63,632 nucleotides of DNA from Serratia sp. PL17 (GTDB taxonomy: Bacteria; Pseudomonadota; Gammaproteobacteria; Enterobacterales; Enterobacteriaceae): the NCBI RefSeq assembly GCF_017832355.1, contig NZ_JAFIBY010000013.1, forward strand, positions 1 to 63,632, read 5' to 3'. Below, piece by piece: positions 18,168-26,547 of this stretch. The notes under the pieces were generated by a model. The model was not told the DNA's origin, did not search any database, and saw nothing but the letters and a program-made list of their open reading frames with translations. The stretch's first letter is position 1. Every line of letters begins with the position of its first letter. The position numbers were made by a program, and so were the translations under genes.

Positions 18168-18506
18168 ATGAAAATGCGCGAGCTGGAAACCCAGTTTCAA
18201 AATGCCATGAGCGAGTTGCAGGCCAGCTTCGAAAGGCAGCACCGTGAATGGCAGCACAGCTATCAGGCACTGCAGCAGTTGCTGGAAGAAGCTAAACAAC
18301 GCGAAGTTGCATTACGTATGCAAAATGAGCAGCTGGTGCGCAAGCTGAGCACCGCCAGCTCCGTGCCGGAGCAGCACGCGTTGGTCAAGCAAATCAAAAT
18401 GCTGGGCGCCCATCTGGATGCACTGGCCAAGGATGCAGCCACCTTCAACCACCACCTGCGCAATCAACAGCGGGCAGCCGACAATTTCAGCGGCGAACAG
18501 CGTTGA
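18168..18506 (+). CDS. Uncharacterised coiled-coil protein
   Basis: 112 residues, almost entirely helical and rich in Gln/Glu/Lys heptads (ELQASFERQHREWQHSYQALQQLLEEAKQREVALRMQNEQLVRKL), with a shorter helical second part (LVKQIKMLGAHLDALAKDAATFNHHL). No signal peptide. I do not recognise the family. The start at 18168 follows AAAGGA about 9 bp upstream; a second ATG at 18174 is possible. It may be co-transcribed with the DUF1198 gene 66 bp downstream. Confidence 0.75.
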   Translation: MKMRELETQFQNAMSELQASFERQHREWQHSYQALQQLLEEAKQREVALRMQNEQLVRKLSTASSVPEQHALVKQIKMLGAHLDALAKDAATFNHHLRNQQRAADNFSGEQR

Positions 18507-18572
18507 CACCGGGCGCTGTCGCACAGCGCCTCCTGCCAAATACTGGCGTTCTGAGAGTGTAATAAATCATAA

Positions 18573-19019
18573 ATGACCTGGATCATCATCGCTGCCCTGA
18601 TCGTTGTATTTATTATTGGTTACCGCATTTTGACTTCCGATACGCGCAAAGCCATCGACTCTCTGGCCCACTTGCTGAAAGTAAAACCGATGTTGGTTGA
18701 ATCGATGATTCAGGAGATGGGCAGCCGTAACAGCCAAACCTTTATCCGCGTTTTAAACAACGGCTACACCGAAGAGATGCACCAGGCAGCCTATTTGCTG
18801 TTTATCTATCTGACCTTTATCAAACAGGCGGATGACCACCAGATTGCCCTGTGGCGGGAAACGCTGATGCGGGCAGGACTATCGCCAGAGCTGCATGCCG
18901 AACACACTGAAGCCGCCCTGTTTTACTTTACCGAACTGGATATAGACGCCTTCGAATTGGCGCAGTTTCGGCGCGCGTACAACGAGCGTTTTAATCAGGA
19001 CGCTATCGCGAATGGGTGA
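18573..19019 (+). CDS. DUF1198 family membrane-anchored protein (YicN-like)
   Basis: 148 residues: one N-terminal membrane helix (MTWIIIAALIVVFIIGYRIL), then a cytoplasmic helical domain starting SDTRKAIDSLAHLLKVKPMLVESMIQEMGSRNSQTF. The arrangement and the first segment match E. coli YicN (DUF1198). Function unknown. Followed by a CCCCCGC/GCGGGGG hairpin (about 19025-19041) that probably terminates both this gene and the convergent one. Confidence 0.85.
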   Translation: MTWIIIAALIVVFIIGYRILTSDTRKAIDSLAHLLKVKPMLVESMIQEMGSRNSQTFIRVLNNGYTEEMHQAAYLLFIYLTFIKQADDHQIALWRETLMRAGLSPELHAEHTEAALFYFTELDIDAFELAQFRRAYNERFNQDAIANG

Positions 19020-19046
19020 AAGTGTCCCCCGCAGGCGGGGGAGGCA

Positions 19047-19385
19047 TTACTGAAACATGCTGTAGATATAGCGCGAAAGCGCATCACGCGAGCTGAAGCC
19101 GTGTGGAATGCCGTAGCGCGCACTCGGGGCATCACTGCTTAAATCCAGGGGAAACTCAAGGTACTGATCGCTGGTGCGCACCGGCGAGGTCGGCGTGGCG
19201 AAATGCACGCTTTTCTCTTTCAGTGCAGGGTGGATCACCAACGCGGTTCTGCCCATCCGCGCTTCACGATTCACATACACGTAGTGCTCACCCTTGCGGT
19301 AACCATAAGACTGGTCGGTGACATAATCACGCTCAAAGCCAGTATTCTCCAACACTCTAGCCACTTCATCCGGCCGTAAATACAT
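19047..19385 (-). CDS. Small conserved protein (DUF2002-like)
   Basis: 112 residues from [55 protein letters not shown]. This is a compact single-domain protein that resembles DUF2002, although I am only moderately sure of the family. No signal peptide or membrane segment. ATG 19385 has a strong AGGAGAAATCG site; the longer frame to 19445 does not. Confidence 0.7.
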   Translation of the reverse strand: MYLRPDEVARVLENTGFERDYVTDQSYGYRKGEHYVYVNREARMGRTALVIHPALKEKSVHFATPTSPVRTSDQYLEFPLDLSSDAPSARYGIPHGFSSRDALSRYIYSMFQ

Positions 19386-19487
19386 CGATTTCTCCTCTCG
19401 TTCTGGACCGCTGAGCGACCTTACCGCAATCATGAGATGAAACAATAAATTTTTCGGTATGAATGTGGGTTTAGGAATAATCCTTAA

Positions 19488-20678
19488 CTATATATTTTGC
19501 CGGTTTAGCAGCAGCAAACGCAGCGTCAGCAGAGCGCCCATAAACACCATCAACGCAGCCGCCAGATAGATTGATGGCACCCCCGAATGGCTCATCAACA
19601 ACCCCGCCAATGGCCCGGTGATCCCCAGCGCCAAATCAAGAAACGCGGAGTAAGTACCCAGCGCGGTGCCCTGATTTTGCTGTGGCACTTGCTTCACCGC
19701 CTCCACGCCCAACGCGGGGAAAACCAGGGAAAAACCGGCTCCTGCCAGCAACGCGCCGGCCTGCACCATCAGCGGATCCGTCGCCAGCCAAATCAGCAGC
19801 AGCCCGGCAATCTCAATCAGGAATGACACCAACGTCACCGTTAACCCACCGTGACGATTGATGGTATTACTGAAAATCAAACGAATGCCGACAAAAGCAC
19901 CACTGAACAACGTCAGCGAGAACGCGGCACCGCTCCAGCCTTTATCAGCATAGTAGAGGGTGATAAAGGTGGCGATAACCCCAAACCCCACGGTGCCCAT
20001 CGCCAGCCCCACGCCGTAGGTCCAAATACGCCCCAACACCGCGCTAAAGGCAATGCGTTTACCGGCAGTGATTGAAACGGTGGGTTTAGCGCTCGCCAGC
20101 CACAGTGAAACCGCCACCGCCAACACGATTAACGCCGCTACCCCGGCCAATCCCCAGTGCTGGTTGAGGTAAACACCGAGCGGCGCCCCAGCCGCCATCG
20201 CACCGTACGTTGCCACCCCATTCCACGAGATAACCCGGGCGGTATGCAGCGGCCCCACCAGGCCAATCCCCCACAGCGTAGACCCCGTACTGGCAAAGCT
20301 TTCGCCGACACCGAGAAATACCCTGCCGACGCACAGCAGGATTAAACTCAACAACGGCACCCCGCCGAACCAAAAAGCCAGGGCATAAAACAGACCGCTC
20401 ACCCCGCAGCAAGCCAGCCCGAACAACACCACTTTTTTCGGCCCAAGCTGATCGGCATAGCGCCCGGCATGCGGTCGACTAAATAAGGTAGCGAAATATT
20501 GGGCGCTGATGATCAGACCGGCCAACACCGAGTTGTACCCCAAATCGTTATGTACAAACCCAGGCAACACCGCCAACGGCAGGCCAATGGTCAGGTAGCA
20601 AACGAAGGTGAACATCACGACCGACAAAATACGTTTATTCAGTTGGAGATTGTTTTCTTTGGAACTGATTGCGGTCAT
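19488..20678 (-). CDS. MFS transporter, YhhS family
   Basis: About 396 residues, 12 membrane helices. The loop motif YADQLGPKKVVLFGLACCGVSGL, GRVFLGVGESFASTGSTLWGIGLVG, and VISWNGVATYGAMAAGAPLGVYL closely follow E. coli YhhS and, less closely, YfcJ. YhhS was reported to contribute to glyphosate tolerance and arabinose efflux in E. coli; the physiological substrate is not settled. The start at MTAISSKENN (20678) is chosen by similarity; a longer frame begins at 20723. The AraC gene upstream is read in the same direction. Confidence 0.9.
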   Translation of the reverse strand: MTAISSKENNLQLNKRILSVVMFTFVCYLTIGLPLAVLPGFVHNDLGYNSVLAGLIISAQYFATLFSRPHAGRYADQLGPKKVVLFGLACCGVSGLFYALAFWFGGVPLLSLILLCVGRVFLGVGESFASTGSTLWGIGLVGPLHTARVISWNGVATYGAMAAGAPLGVYLNQHWGLAGVAALIVLAVAVSLWLASAKPTVSITAGKRIAFSAVLGRIWTYGVGLAMGTVGFGVIATFITLYYADKGWSGAAFSLTLFSGAFVGIRLIFSNTINRHGGLTVTLVSFLIEIAGLLLIWLATDPLMVQAGALLAGAGFSLVFPALGVEAVKQVPQQNQGTALGTYSAFLDLALGITGPLAGLLMSHSGVPSIYLAAALMVFMGALLTLRLLLLNRQNI

Positions 20679-20772
20679 CAACGGTGGCTCGCATCGAACG
20701 GGGTAGGCAACAGCGTTCAGCATACCCCGATGGGATCCGATGATAAATGTGAGAGTTATAACGAATTATTAT

Positions 20773-21786
20773 TTAACTACGCGTTTGTTGCCTGCGCCAT
20801 TCGCTCGGATTGACGCCATAAATGCGTAAAAACTCACGGTTAAAGTTCGACTTGGTGGTAAAGCCCGCCGCCTGCATGATCTCGGTGATCGAACGGTCAT
20901 CGGCAAGCAACCACTGCGCCGCTTGGCAAATACGCAGTTGATTAACATATTGCGACACATTCATGCCCGCATGCCGATTGATGGCTTGTGACACACGGCG
21001 TGCCGGTAAGCCAACTTTTCGCGCCAGCCGCGCCAGATTCAGTTCTGGTTCCAGATAAAGGTCATCATGTCGCAGCCGTTGCTGTACCTGCGCAAACCAC
21101 TCGGCCAGCCGTTCTTCATCCTCTGCGGCATCTTCCGTGGGCTCTGGCAGTGCATCCACCGGGCTTTCCGAGGGTCGGCTGCGGGCCAACACCAGGCAGA
21201 GGCTCAATGCCACCAGCACATTAACGAGGGTGGCCATCCAACCGGCATGTCGCCCATCAAACAGTGAAAAATCGAGTGTGATCACCAGATCGGCTATCGC
21301 GACCGCGATCAGTAACATGCCCAAACCGCGCCACAACCGATAACTGAGCCAACTGTCCGCCAGCGCCACCTGCTGCAGGCTGTTCTCACCACGCCGCAGC
21401 GCATACAGCAGCGCCACGCCATAGCCCAGGTCAGTGCCAACGATCAACGTATCCAACCAAAAAGGCGCGGCCAAACTCGCCAACAACGTCAGGCACAGTG
21501 GCATCAGGTGCCACAGTTCTCGCCGCCTTAGCCTGCCTTGGGTACTGGCCAAAAAAGCCAAATACGTTAGCGTGGGGATCGCCACTGCGCTCAAAGGTTG
21601 CAACCCATTTAATTGAGCCAGGCCGTAGCCGTAACGGATGCCCACCAGCACACTTTGCCAAGCACACAACAGCAGCAATAACTGAAAGACCCAGCGTTGC
21701 GCATGTGGTCGCCCCAGCCGATACAGCAGCCCCAGGCACAATAAACCAAACAGAAAAGTGAGCGGAATAAGCGGCATCGTCAGCAT
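20773..21786 (-). CDS. AraC-type regulator with membrane-embedded N-terminal domain
   Basis: About 337 residues from MLTMPLIPLTFLFGLLCLGLLYRL. The N-terminal two-thirds contains about six hydrophobic segments. The C-terminal third is an AraC DNA-binding domain (LNLARLARKVGLPARRVSQAINRHAGMNVSQYVNQLRICQAAQWLLADDRSITEIMQAAGFTTKSNFNREFLRIYGVNPSEWRR). This is a one-component membrane-anchored regulator. It is divergent from a secreted hydrolase at 21916, a natural target. The start could be 21786 or 21777; the longer frame to 21903 has no start signal. Confidence 0.85.
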   Translation of the reverse strand: MLTMPLIPLTFLFGLLCLGLLYRLGRPHAQRWVFQLLLLLCAWQSVLVGIRYGYGLAQLNGLQPLSAVAIPTLTYLAFLASTQGRLRRRELWHLMPLCLTLLASLAAPFWLDTLIVGTDLGYGVALLYALRRGENSLQQVALADSWLSYRLWRGLGMLLIAVAIADLVITLDFSLFDGRHAGWMATLVNVLVALSLCLVLARSRPSESPVDALPEPTEDAAEDEERLAEWFAQVQQRLRHDDLYLEPELNLARLARKVGLPARRVSQAINRHAGMNVSQYVNQLRICQAAQWLLADDRSITEIMQAAGFTTKSNFNREFLRIYGVNPSEWRRQQTRS

Positions 21787-21915
21787 CTTGTTGTCTTTAC
21801 ACAGAACCGACAGTGTACTGTTAAAACAATCATTTAACGACCCGGATCGCGATCGAGGTCGCCGGGCAGCCCCGCCAATGTCACTCTCTCGACGTTGATA
21901 CATTGAGGAGTGAAA

Positions 21916-22956
21916 ATGAAAAGAGCATTGTTGTTATTGTGGGTCTTATGTGGTGCCGCGAGCGCCACCCCTTACCAGGTTGCCACCCGGGATGACGTCT
22001 TTCAGGACGGTCCACGTACGTTGACCAGCCGAATTTACTACCCCACCACCGAGACAGGTTCCCCCCAGCTCATCGGTGCGAATCCGGTCTTTACCGGCAT
22101 TCAAAGCCAGCCTGATGCACGTATAGCCAATGGGCGCTTTCCGCTGATCGTGATCAGTCACGGTAGCGGTGGTAATAACAGCAGCCAGGCCTGGCTGGCA
22201 GCCGCTCTTGTCCAGCAAGGCGTGGTCGTGGTGGCGGCTAATCATCCCGGTAGCACCACCGGTGACTCAATCCCCGCACGCTCCGCCAAGCTGTGGTTAC
22301 AGACCGACGATATTTCTGCCTTGATTAGCGCCATCACGGCAGATCCCCACTGGGCTAAGGCCATTAATCATAAAGCCATTGGTGTTATCGGCCACTCGAA
22401 GGGCGGTTACAGTGCGATTGCCATCATCGGTGGTCGAGTCCGGCTCACCGATTTCATTCGCGGTTGCCAGCAAGCGCCACGCTCGCCCAACTGCCAGTTT
22501 TATACTCGGGCCAAGGTTGATCTGGGTACCCTCTCCACCCAGCAATTTGATGCAGACTATACCGACCCGCGCATCCGCTTTGCCGTCGCCCTCGATCCCG
22601 GTATGGTGCCTTATCTGCTGCCTGCCAGCCTGCATCAGCTCAGCGCCCCTTTATTGATCGTCGAACCTCAGCGTTTCGAGCCAGACGGCCAGATCCCCGG
22701 CCTTGGCGGTGCCGCGCTGGCCAAAGAGGCGGGGCAGCAACCGATTCACGCACTACTGTTGTCCAGAGGCAATCATTTCGATTTTACTCCGCTTTGCCAG
22801 CCCAATGGACGTCAAATCCTGGCAGAAGAAGAGAAAGATGCGGAGGTGTTATGCGCTTCTTCCAACGCGCAACGCGAATGGGTACACCAGCAAACGGTGG
22901 CTAGCATTCTGAGCTTTATTCACCCCTGGTTACCTGTTCACGCAGAAAATCAATAA
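21916..22956 (+). CDS. Secreted alpha/beta hydrolase (dienelactone hydrolase/PAF-acetylhydrolase-like)
   Basis: 346 residues with a signal peptide (MKRALLLLWVLCGAASA). It is an alpha/beta hydrolase with oxyanion segment VISHGSGGN, nucleophile elbow GHSKGGYS (Ser), and a likely catalytic His in GNHFDFTPLC; four Cys in the exported part may form disulfides. The start at 21916 is preceded by AGGAG 5 bp upstream. Divergent from the membrane AraC regulator, so probably inducible. Its last 41 bp overlap the 3' end of the convergent LysR gene. Confidence 0.88.
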   Translation: MKRALLLLWVLCGAASATPYQVATRDDVFQDGPRTLTSRIYYPTTETGSPQLIGANPVFTGIQSQPDARIANGRFPLIVISHGSGGNNSSQAWLAAALVQQGVVVVAANHPGSTTGDSIPARSAKLWLQTDDISALISAITADPHWAKAINHKAIGVIGHSKGGYSAIAIIGGRVRLTDFIRGCQQAPRSPNCQFYTRAKVDLGTLSTQQFDADYTDPRIRFAVALDPGMVPYLLPASLHQLSAPLLIVEPQRFEPDGQIPGLGGAALAKEAGQQPIHALLLSRGNHFDFTPLCQPNGRQILAEEEKDAEVLCASSNAQREWVHQQTVASILSFIHPWLPVHAENQ

Positions 22957-23812
22957 ACGCCCGTACCTTTTCCGGCACATGGCGGGTATTGGGGTACAGG
23001 GCATAAATACTCTGTTCAGGGAAGCTGTGATCTGGCAACAAATGACACAGTTTTCCTGATGCTATTGCCGGCTGTACCAGCCACGCCGGCAGCAGTGCCA
23101 CTCCAGCACCATGCAGGGAAAACGCGAGCAGCGCAGAAGCGCTGTCGCCCATTAGCGTGGCAGTGTCTTCAACTTTGAACAACACCGCTTGCCGTTCTGG
23201 CGTCACAACCTGCCAGCTCAAGGGCGAGCTGAGGCGACTGTGGGCGATCCACTGCGCCTGCGCCAATTGGGTTAATGACTCAACAGGATGTCGCGCCAGA
23301 TAGTCCGGCGACGCGACCGGCAAGATGGCAAAACTGTCCAGCAGAGCCGCCCGGTGGCTAGAATCTGCCAGTTGCCCCAGGCGGATAGCCACGTCAAAGC
23401 GCTCTGAAATCAAATCGGCATGATAAGAAGAGGAAACGTGTTGAATGCGCAAACGCGGATGCAGGCGGGAAAATGCCGCCAATGCCGGCACCACGACCTG
23501 AGCCCCGTATTCAGGCGTGGTTGTGATGCGTAAGACACCACTTAACCCGTGGTGATCGCGGCGTACGTCGTCCAACACATTCTCGGCATCTTGCAACAAG
23601 CGCAGGCAGCGCTGATAAAAGCGTTCACCCGCATCGGTAAGTGCCAGCCGCCGGGTGCTACGCACCAGTAAGGATACGCCTAGCTCACTTTCCAACTGTT
23701 TGACGTTGAAACTCACCACCGCCTTGGTTTGCCCGAGCGCTACCGCAGCAGCGGTAAAACTGCCGGCGTCCACCACCGCCACAAAGATAGCCAAACGCTG
23801 CAGGTTAAGCAT
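22916..23812 (-). CDS. LysR-family transcriptional regulator
   Basis: 298 residues from MLNLQRLAIFVAVVDAGSFTAAAVALGQTKAVVSFNVKQLESELGVSLLVRSTRRLALTDAGE. The effector domain follows, including ISERFDVAIRLGQLADSS. The ATG at 23812 has a GGCGG site; the longer frame is not supported. Divergent from the DHA2-type MFS transporter, which it likely controls. Its C-terminal coding region overlaps the secreted hydrolase on the other strand. Confidence 0.92.
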   Translation of the reverse strand: MLNLQRLAIFVAVVDAGSFTAAAVALGQTKAVVSFNVKQLESELGVSLLVRSTRRLALTDAGERFYQRCLRLLQDAENVLDDVRRDHHGLSGVLRITTTPEYGAQVVVPALAAFSRLHPRLRIQHVSSSYHADLISERFDVAIRLGQLADSSHRAALLDSFAILPVASPDYLARHPVESLTQLAQAQWIAHSRLSSPLSWQVVTPERQAVLFKVEDTATLMGDSASALLAFSLHGAGVALLPAWLVQPAIASGKLCHLLPDHSFPEQSIYALYPNTRHVPEKVRAFIDFLREQVTRGE

Positions 23813-23918
23813 GTTACCGCCCTTTATTGTCAAAATTATTTTGACAGTGTAATCGCTCGCAGCCGATTTATCCGCACTTTCCCGCCCGCTACACTGCTCG
23901 CCTTCAACCGGAGGCACC

Positions 23919-25301
23919 ATGCCCTATCGCATCAAAGTCGCAATCGTCTATCTGCTCGGTTTTTTCGTCGATCTGATCAACATGTTTATCGCTAACGTCG
24001 CTTACCCGTCTATCGGGCATACCTTTCATGCCTCAGTCGGTGAATTGGCGTGGGTCAGCAATGGTTATATTCTCGGCCTGACGCTGGTGATCCCACTCAG
24101 CGCCTGGCTGGCGCAACGCATTGGTGGGAAACGCGTATTTTTGGTCTCTCTGACACTGTTTATGCTGGCGACGGCCGCAGCCGGTAATGCGGGTTCAATC
24201 GGGGAACTGATTGGCTGGCGTGTGTTGCAAGGCATGGGGGGCGGTTTGCTGATCCCGATAGGCCAAACATTGACCTATCAACTGTACAGAAGCCATGAAC
24301 GTGCGGGGCTTTCCGCCGCCATTATGTTGGTCGGCTTGCTGGCACCCGCGTTATCACCTGCACTGGGTGGACTCATTGTTGATCGGCTTGACTGGCGCTG
24401 GGTCTTCTTCGCTAACTTGCCATTGGCAGCGCTGGCGCTCTTGCTGGCAGCACTGTGGTTACGTCCGCAAGCACCTGATGCCCAACCCAGGCCACTCGAC
24501 GTTAACGGGCTGCTCTGCGCCTGCACGGCCCTGACACTGATCCTGCTTGGCCTCACGCGGCTGGGTGAAACTGACGGTCTGCTACAGGGCTTCTTATTGC
24601 TGGCCGCAGGGGCATTAACGCTGACCTATTACCTGCGGCGCAGTTTGCGTATCGCGCAGCCTTTGTTGAACCTGCGACTGGTGCAAGAGCCGCTGCTGCG
24701 CACCTCGATGATCATTTACCAATGCATACCGGGTGTCTTTATCGGAGTCAGCCTGGTTGCCATGTTGTATTTGCAAAATCAACTCGGAATGCGTGCCGCG
24801 CAAGTCGGCAGCCTGATGGTACCTTGGTCTTTGGCCTCATTCCTGGCCATCACGCTAACCGGCAAAAAATTTAATCGCGTTGGCCCACGCCCCCTGTTTA
24901 TCGTCGGCTGTCTGCTGCAAGGGCTGGGTATTTTGGCGCTATCGCAGATTGCGCACGCCGGGGAGTATGGGTTGCAGGTAGCGGCTTTCGCCCTTATGGG
25001 GTTTGGCGGCAGCCTGTGCAGCAGCACAGCGCAGAGCAGCGCCTTTCTGCATATTGCCGATGAACAATTGGCAGACGCCAGTGCGCTATGGAACATCAAT
25101 CGGCAGCTCAGCTTTTGCCTGGGCGTCGCCCTGCTCAGCTTAGTGCTGAACCTGTTGCTTGAGCATTTTCCCCCGGCCGTTGCCTATAAAAGCTGTTTCT
25201 ACCTGGCCGCCGCCAGCACGTTAATTCCACTACTGCTATGCCTGCGCATCGCTAACCGCGCAATTGTGCGCCACCTTAAGACTCAACAGGACCTCTCATG
25301 A
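23919..25301 (+). CDS. MFS transporter, DHA2-type multidrug exporter
   Basis: 460 residues with about 14 predicted membrane helices. It shows WVSNGYILGLTLVIPLSAWLAQRIGGKRVFLVSL (motif A) and GWRVLQGMGGGLLIPIGQTLTYQLY (motif C-like/DHA2 signature), with ALSPALGGLIVDRLDWRWVFFANLPLA. Related to EmrB/QacA-type proton-drug antiporters. The next gene starts inside its stop codon (ATGA), so the two are translationally coupled. The opposing LysR at 22916 is the likely regulator. Confidence 0.9.
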   Translation: MPYRIKVAIVYLLGFFVDLINMFIANVAYPSIGHTFHASVGELAWVSNGYILGLTLVIPLSAWLAQRIGGKRVFLVSLTLFMLATAAAGNAGSIGELIGWRVLQGMGGGLLIPIGQTLTYQLYRSHERAGLSAAIMLVGLLAPALSPALGGLIVDRLDWRWVFFANLPLAALALLLAALWLRPQAPDAQPRPLDVNGLLCACTALTLILLGLTRLGETDGLLQGFLLLAAGALTLTYYLRRSLRIAQPLLNLRLVQEPLLRTSMIIYQCIPGVFIGVSLVAMLYLQNQLGMRAAQVGSLMVPWSLASFLAITLTGKKFNRVGPRPLFIVGCLLQGLGILALSQIAHAGEYGLQVAAFALMGFGGSLCSSTAQSSAFLHIADEQLADASALWNINRQLSFCLGVALLSLVLNLLLEHFPPAVAYKSCFYLAAASTLIPLLLCLRIANRAIVRHLKTQQDLS

Positions 25302-25678
25302 ACCAATATTTTACCGAAGTGATCGACGCTCATGTCGCCATTGAAAACTGGCTGGAAAAAGGTACAGGGGAAGAACAGACGCTGCTGGCGCGTTTTGATC
25401 CCGCATTCAGCATGATCGCGCTGAACGGTAACCGGCTGGATTTCGCTGCGCTTAGCGCATTCTTCCATGCCAATCGTGCCGTTAAACCGGGGCTGGTTAT
25501 CACAATAGAAGAAATGACGTTAGTGGCCGAATGGCCAACGGGGGCGGTGGTTAGCTATCGCGAAAAGCAAATGCTGCCAGGACAAGGGGCAACGCTGCGT
25601 AACTCTACCGTGGTGTTTACGCAGACCCAGGCTGGGCTGGGTTGGCGGCATCTGCACGAAACCACACTGGCCCAATAA
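25298..25678 (+). CDS. NTF2-like (SnoaL/DUF4440-type) protein
   Basis: 126 residues with the NTF2/SnoaL cone fold pattern: MNQYFTEVIDAHVAIENWLEKGTGEEQTLLARFDPAFSMIALNGNRLDFAALSAFF. No catalytic Asp/His pair is clear, so it could be a binding or small-enzyme partner. Starts 4 bp before the transporter stop and so is part of the pump operon; the LysR-MFS-NTF2 grouping suggests detoxification of one compound. Confidence 0.8.
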   Translation: MNQYFTEVIDAHVAIENWLEKGTGEEQTLLARFDPAFSMIALNGNRLDFAALSAFFHANRAVKPGLVITIEEMTLVAEWPTGAVVSYREKQMLPGQGATLRNSTVVFTQTQAGLGWRHLHETTLAQ

Positions 25679-25685
25679 TCAGGCG

Positions 25686-25787
25686 TCAGAGAAAGCCGTC
25701 TGCCAGGAACAGTTCCCAGGCAACAATCAGTCCGCATAAGGTGACGGCGCTGAAAATCACTTCGAACAAATAACGATTGATCATCAT
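25686..25787 (-). CDS. ydgU: YdgU-like small membrane protein (33 residues)
   Basis: Reading starts at ATG 25787 or 25784 (GAGGG 7-10 bp upstream) and encodes MINRYLFEVIFSAVTLCGLI then VAWELFLADGFL. It is a single membrane helix with a basic start. From memory, E. coli YdgU is a 27-residue protein encoded next to asr, and several positions agree (RY-x-FE, LC-x-LI). Here it also lies directly downstream of asr on the same strand, beyond the asr terminator hairpin. Expression may need read-through or its own promoter. It is short, so homology rests on both sequence and position. Confidence 0.65.
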   Translation of the reverse strand: MMINRYLFEVIFSAVTLCGLIVAWELFLADGFL

Positions 25788-25803
25788 GAGCTAGCCCTCA
25801 AAA

Positions 25804-25832
25804 GAAAACACCCGGAAAAACCGGGTGTTTGC
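25804..25832 (-). terminator. Hairpin terminator downstream of asr
   Basis: AAACACCCGG (25806-25815) pairs with CCGGGTGTTT (25821-25830) around a 5-nt loop. On the minus strand it follows asr and precedes the ydgU-like gene, so it may set a low level of read-through into that gene. Confidence 0.75.
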
Positions 25833-25881
25833 ATCGCGTCTGGATGATGCGGCACCCTCAGGCCCCGCATTTGTCACTCAA

Positions 25882-26358
25882 TTAAGCAGCTGGAGTTGCT
25901 GATTTTTTAGCCGCTTTGTGGTGCTTTTTAGCGGCCTGAGCTTTCTGCACTGGCGCTTTTTTGTGGTGTTTTTTAGCAGCCTGGGCTTTTTGAGCTGGCG
26001 CTTTTTTGCTTACTTTGTGGTGAGTTTTAGCAGCCTGAGCTTTCTGTGCTGGGGCTTTGTGGCTCACTTTGTGGTGTTTTTTAGCAGCCTGAGCTTTCTG
26101 TGCTGGGGCTTTCTTGGTCGCTTTGTGGTGCTTTTTAGCGGCCTGAGCTTTCTGTGCTGGGGCTTTCTTGGTTGCTTTATGGTGCGTCTTCTTATGATGA
26201 GTCGCTTTAGCAGGAGCCTTCTCAGCAGCAGCTGGCGCAGCGGTAGTCGTGGTTGCAGTTGCAGCAGGTGCTGCTGCTGGAGCTACTGCATCAGCAGCGA
26301 AAGCAACAGAAGACAGACCCATGGTAGCAGCAACGATCAGGGCTAATACTTTTTTCAT
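25882..26358 (-). CDS. asr: Acid shock protein Asr
   Basis: 158 residues: signal peptide ([21 protein letters not shown]), an Ala/Thr-rich linker, then a repeated basic region. Five copies of an [18 protein letters not shown] unit, mostly 18 residues apart, are interrupted by KAT, KVS or AAK variants. Asr is a periplasmic protein in enterobacteria that is induced strongly at low pH and is intrinsically disordered and basic. ATG 26358 has AGGAA 7 bp upstream. Longer than E. coli Asr, owing to repeat number. Longer in-frame starts reach back beyond 26358 but add no signal peptide. Confidence 0.95.
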   Translation of the reverse strand: MKKVLALIVAATMGLSSVAFAADAVAPAAAPAATATTTTAAPAAAEKAPAKATHHKKTHHKATKKAPAQKAQAAKKHHKATKKAPAQKAQAAKKHHKVSHKAPAQKAQAAKTHHKVSKKAPAQKAQAAKKHHKKAPVQKAQAAKKHHKAAKKSATPAA

Positions 26359-26547
26359 CTTTAATTCCTCAGAGTGTTTTTTCAGTAAGCCCCGTTGGGC
26401 CGTTGAAGCAGATACTAGAGGAATCGATGAACCGCTTCCGTGAGTGATTGGTTTCGCCGAGTAACCAAATGTACAGCGCTTGTGAACCCTGTACACAAGT
26501 CTATGCTGGAAGCTGAAGATCCCCTTTTGCTACAGGCTGGCAGCGCC

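Noticed and set aside
25918..26346. 142-codon plus-strand frame rich in Phe/Leu/Ser
   Set aside because: Complement of the repetitive asr gene; repeat-derived, not a real protein.
25882..26358. CRISPR or satellite array suggested by repeats in asr
   Set aside because: Repeats are in frame, code for Asr units and have no unique spacers.
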